Source of the DNA: Nocardioides sp. InS609-2
GTDB lineage: Bacteria; Actinomycetota; Actinomycetes; Propionibacteriales; Nocardioidaceae
Assembly: GCF_023208195.1 (NCBI RefSeq)
Contig: NZ_CP060034.1
Span: 1,054,001 to 1,118,000, forward strand
Length of the DNA: 64,000 bases
Reading direction: 5' to 3'
The notes under the pieces were generated by a model. The model was not told the DNA's origin, did no database searches, and saw nothing but the letters and a program-made list of their open reading frames with translations. Below, one piece after another: positions 61,505 to 64,000 of this stretch (its first letter is position 1; each line of letters opens with the position of its first letter). The position numbers and the translations under genes were made by a program.

Positions 61505-62818
61505 ATGGCGATCACGACGAGCGAGCTCCCCGACACCGCATCCGCGGTGCTGGCGTTCGCGCGCTCATCGCGTGTCACGGCCGATCGGGCGGAGGCGGAG
61601 CTGCTGGTCGCCGCGTGCCAGTGGGCTGACCTGCACCCGGCTTCGTCGGCCTCGGATGCGGCGGCGTTCCTGATCCCGGGTGGCTCCGAGCATGAGGAGC
61701 CGGTCGCTGGTCCGGGTGCGCCGTTGGTGGCGGAGTTCTGCATCGCCGAGGCGCTGTCCTGAGGAGGGCCGCTAGGCCCGTCTCGAAGGGTCGGTGCGGT
61801 CTTGGGCATCTCGACGGTGTCTGCGAAGCACCTGATCGGTCAGGCCCTCGAGCTCCGACACCGACTCCCGCGGTTGTGGCGCCGTGTCCAGTCCGGTGAC
61901 CTGCCGGCCTGGCGGGCACGCCGGGTCGCCGAGACCACCATCCACGCCGGCCTGTGCCGAGAAGCCGCGTCGTACGTCGACGCGCAGCTCGCCCCATTCG
62001 CACGCCGCACCTCGGTCAGTGCGGTGGACCGGTTGGTCGATGCCGCGATCGCACGGTTCGACCCCGCCCGCGCCACCGAGGCCGCCCGACAGGCTGCCGA
62101 CGGGCGGCGCGTGACGATCGATGAGGAGCACGTCTCGTTTGCGGGCACCATGCGGGTCACCGCGGAGCTCGACCTGGCCGATGCTCTCGACTTCGGGGCC
62201 GCCGTCACCCAAGGAGCGCAGACGTTGAAGAGCCTCGGGTCCGAGGAGTCCCTCGATGCCCGGCGAGCGTCCGCGGTCGGAGAGCTGGCCCGGTCCCAGC
62301 TCGCCCTCCCGTTGGGTGAGGAGGTTGCGCAGCAACCGTCTCGAAACCAAGGTTCAGCAGCGCGGCAGGTCGTCCTTCACGTGCACATGCGCGGCGGAGA
62401 TCCGGTCGCCCGGCTCGAGCGCGGCAACCTCGCCACCCTCGACCAGATCGAACGCTGGTGCGGCCAGTCCCAGACCCAGGTGGTCGTGAGGCCGGTCATC
62501 GACCTCAACGAACCCATCGTGTGCGACGGATACCAACCCTCGGCGCGGCTGCGCGAGCAGGTCATCCTCCGCGACCGGACCTGTGTGTTCCCCTGGTGCA
62601 CCAGACCAGCGAGGTCCTGCGACCTCGACCACATCGTCCCGTGGCAGGACGGCTGCGAGACCTCGACGGCGAACCTTGCCGCATTGTGTCGACGACATCA
62701 CTGGCTCAAGACCCACAGCGCCTGGCGCTACGAACGCACCGGCCTAGCGAAGTACACCTGGACCAGCCCCCGCGGCAACACCTACCTGCGCGACCCGTCC
62801 GGCACCGAGCCCGGTTGA
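61505..62818 (+). pseudogene. DUF222/HNH endonuclease family protein interrupted by an in-frame stop
   Basis: From ATG 61505 (MAITTSELPDTASAVLAFAR) a DUF222 N-terminus reads to VAEFCIAEALS and stops at 61760-61762. The same frame reopens after about ten codons at LGISTVSAKHLIGQALELRHRLPRLW and runs to 62818, ending with the HNH domain: RDRTCVFPWCTRPARSCDLDHIVPWQDGCETSTANLAALCRRHHWLKTH. Intact relatives join AEF..A to LGIS directly, so an insertion of about 35 nt with a stop is likely. These 13E12-type genes are often multi-copy in actinobacteria; this copy seems inactive. Confidence 0.8.
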
Positions 62819-63053
62819 CCACATCGCCCCACACCCCGTCGATCCGACCGGCGGGGTCCGAGTCGTGCCGCGAGCCGCCCTTGCCATCCGGACGCGCCTG
62901 GCGTCTCACCGTGAGGCGCGACTTGTCCGTTCGCCTCGCCCTGGGGGTGTCACCACCTCCTGATCAGTGAGGCCCCTGAGGAGCTGACGACCTCTCATGC
63001 CGAGACGAGTGTGTTTGGGTGCACGGGTTCCCGGCGCCTGACACCCTGGTGCC

Positions 63054-63545
63054 GTGCGCTCTGATGGGGCAGTGTTGCCCGACCTTGCTGAGACGACGGT
63101 GTTGCACCGATTGCTGCTTGTGCGGTCTGACGAACTCCCAGACCTCGCTGCGCGTTGGCTTGCATCCGACCTTGTGGACACCGAGTCGGTGCGTGTGCTC
63201 GCGGGCTACGACCGGCGCGATGCTTGGGCGCTGGAGCAACTACTCGCTGATTCCGTCTCGGAGGCGAACGTCGATGTTCCCAGCGACACTGGCACCGTGC
63301 AGGGGATCGCTGTCGACTGGGTCGGAAGCGCCTGGCGGCAGACGCAAGACACCCGGTGGGCGGTCACAACCCTGGCGCACCTGGGCGAGACCGATCCAGA
63401 GTTCGACCTCGGGTTGTTCATCGGCCTCGACGACGAGTGGAGTGGCAGCTGGGGAAGGCTGGACGCTGACCTGAAGCAGGCTGCAAAGCAGGAGCTTGCG
63501 CGGTTGCTCCATGGCGATGACCACGGAGCATCGTCAACGCACTGA
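63054..63545 (+). CDS. Acidic protein of unknown function
   Basis: A 163-residue soluble protein starting at GTG 63054. It is acidic and helical at the N-terminus (HRLLLVRSDELPDLAARWLASDLVDTESVRVLAG), then DAWALEQLLADSV and a C-terminal helix (KQAAKQELARLLHGDD). The composition is reminiscent of small immunity-like or contractile-system-adjacent proteins, but I recognise no family. Codon use is slightly less GC-rich than neighbouring genes, and it lies between a broken DUF222 gene and an IS110 element, so it may belong to acquired DNA. Confidence 0.6.
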   Translation: MRSDGAVLPDLAETTVLHRLLLVRSDELPDLAARWLASDLVDTESVRVLAGYDRRDAWALEQLLADSVSEANVDVPSDTGTVQGIAVDWVGSAWRQTQDTRWAVTTLAHLGETDPEFDLGLFIGLDDEWSGSWGRLDADLKQAAKQELARLLHGDDHGASSTH

Positions 63546-63596
63546 CATGCCGCGTTGTGGGCGGCTACGCTCGCCCGGATCTGGCTCCCCTCTGTG

Positions 63597-64000
63597 TCAA
63601 GGCGCTGTTCGAGTGAGGGTCTTCCGACCGGCTGGTGGGCGGCGTAGCGTCGGTTGTGCGGGTCCGGGAAGTGGCTTATCCGAAGTGTCGATTCGCGGGG
63701 GTAGGTCGGCCGCGCTGGATTCTTGAGTCGCCCCGCTGTGCCCTCCCGGATCCGCACCCTTAGCCGTTGCGGCGGCGGCGTTGTCGGCAACGAGTTGGCG
63801 GTAGACGACGTCGGACAGGCGTCGTTTCAGGCACCGCAACGCTTCCATCGGGGTCTTGCCCGCGGCGAGCTTGCGCCGGTAGTAGGCGCGGCCTTCGGTG
63901 TCGTGGCGGATCTGCACGATCGCCGCGACGTGGAGCATGTGGTTCATCCGCCGGTTCCCGGCTCGGGAGAGCCGGTGCCTGTTTTGCTCGCCCGAGGACG
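63597..64000 (-). mobile_element. IS110-family transposase, C-terminal part (5' end outside window)
   Basis: The minus-strand frame enters at the right edge and reads NRHRLSRAGNRRMNHMLHVAAIVQIRHDTEGRAYYRRKLAAGKTPMEALRCLKRRLSDVVYRQL, the Transposase_20 C-terminal domain of IS110/IS116/IS902 transposases (G-N-R-x-x-N-x-x-L-H-x-A-A). A Pro/Ala-rich tail runs to 63597. The DEDD catalytic part would be outside the window. The visible part has no frameshift, so the element may be intact. No terminal inverted repeat was located, as usual for IS110. Confidence 0.88.

Overview
The window is high-GC actinobacterial chromosome. Gene content and order (gatCAB, ilvD, ilvB-ilvN-ilvC, serA, leuB, ilvE and cimA on one strand), GTG starts, Tat-exported lipoproteins, IdeR/DtxR-type iron boxes, a DUF222/HNH gene and short palindromic intergenic repeats reading GGTCTCGATACGC...CTCGACCACC all suggest Nocardioides or a close relative in the Nocardioidaceae. 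The genus is inferred from overall character, not from a marker gene. No rRNA, tRNA or CRISPR array was seen.

Layout. 1-1385: end of a TetR-like regulator and a winged-helix protein, followed by a repeat-bearing gap. 1386-4761: cimA (citramalate synthase) behind an isoleucine-rich leader peptide and attenuator, and a membrane Ser/Thr kinase. 4831-11944: a four-gene siderophore ABC importer and a lone siderophore-binding lipoprotein, each with an iron box, with a secreted SGNH hydrolase between them. 11988-19583: ilvE, a coiled-coil protein, leuB with a tiny upstream gene and a possible leader peptide, a methyltransferase, a YczE/MocR pair and serA. 19698-24325: a truncated helical protein, an NCS1 permease, a small unknown protein, a flavodoxin-like protein and efeB. 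24340-27167: efeO, efeU with an iron box, and a FrnE/DsbA-like oxidoreductase. 27209-30859: ilvC, ilvN and ilvB behind an Ile-Leu-Val leader peptide and attenuator. 30958-38218: small metabolic enzymes, an S66 peptidase, a lone kynureninase, a secreted protein of unknown function and ilvD. 38396-42446: a two-component system whose response regulator is frameshifted, beside a frameshifted MMPL transporter. 42479-51120: mixed enzymes, regulators, PhoD and a sugar dehydrogenase lipoprotein. 51228-57125: a cobalamin uptake operon. 57191-60494: gatCAB. 60537-64000: a second SGNH hydrolase, a broken DUF222/HNH gene, an unknown protein and the 3' end of an IS110-family transposase.

How the genes work together. 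Most of the branched-chain amino-acid pathway is here, dispersed but co-oriented: cimA and leuB make 2-ketobutyrate by the citramalate route, ilvBN, ilvC and ilvD run the common pathway, and ilvE does the final transamination. Two of these loci have clear ribosome-mediated attenuators. A second theme is iron: three loci with IdeR-like boxes encode siderophore uptake and the EfeUOB elemental iron/haem system.

The most interesting locus is 51228-57125. A cobalamin riboswitch precedes five tightly packed genes: a secreted alpha/alpha-barrel protein of the prenyltransferase/transcobalamin fold, a membrane-tethered DUF4430 protein, and a complete ECF transporter (T, fused A-A', S). Transcobalamin and intrinsic factor join an alpha6/alpha6 barrel to a DUF4430-like beta domain in one chain. 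This operon appears to encode the two halves separately, as a candidate extracellular B12 capture device feeding an ECF importer.
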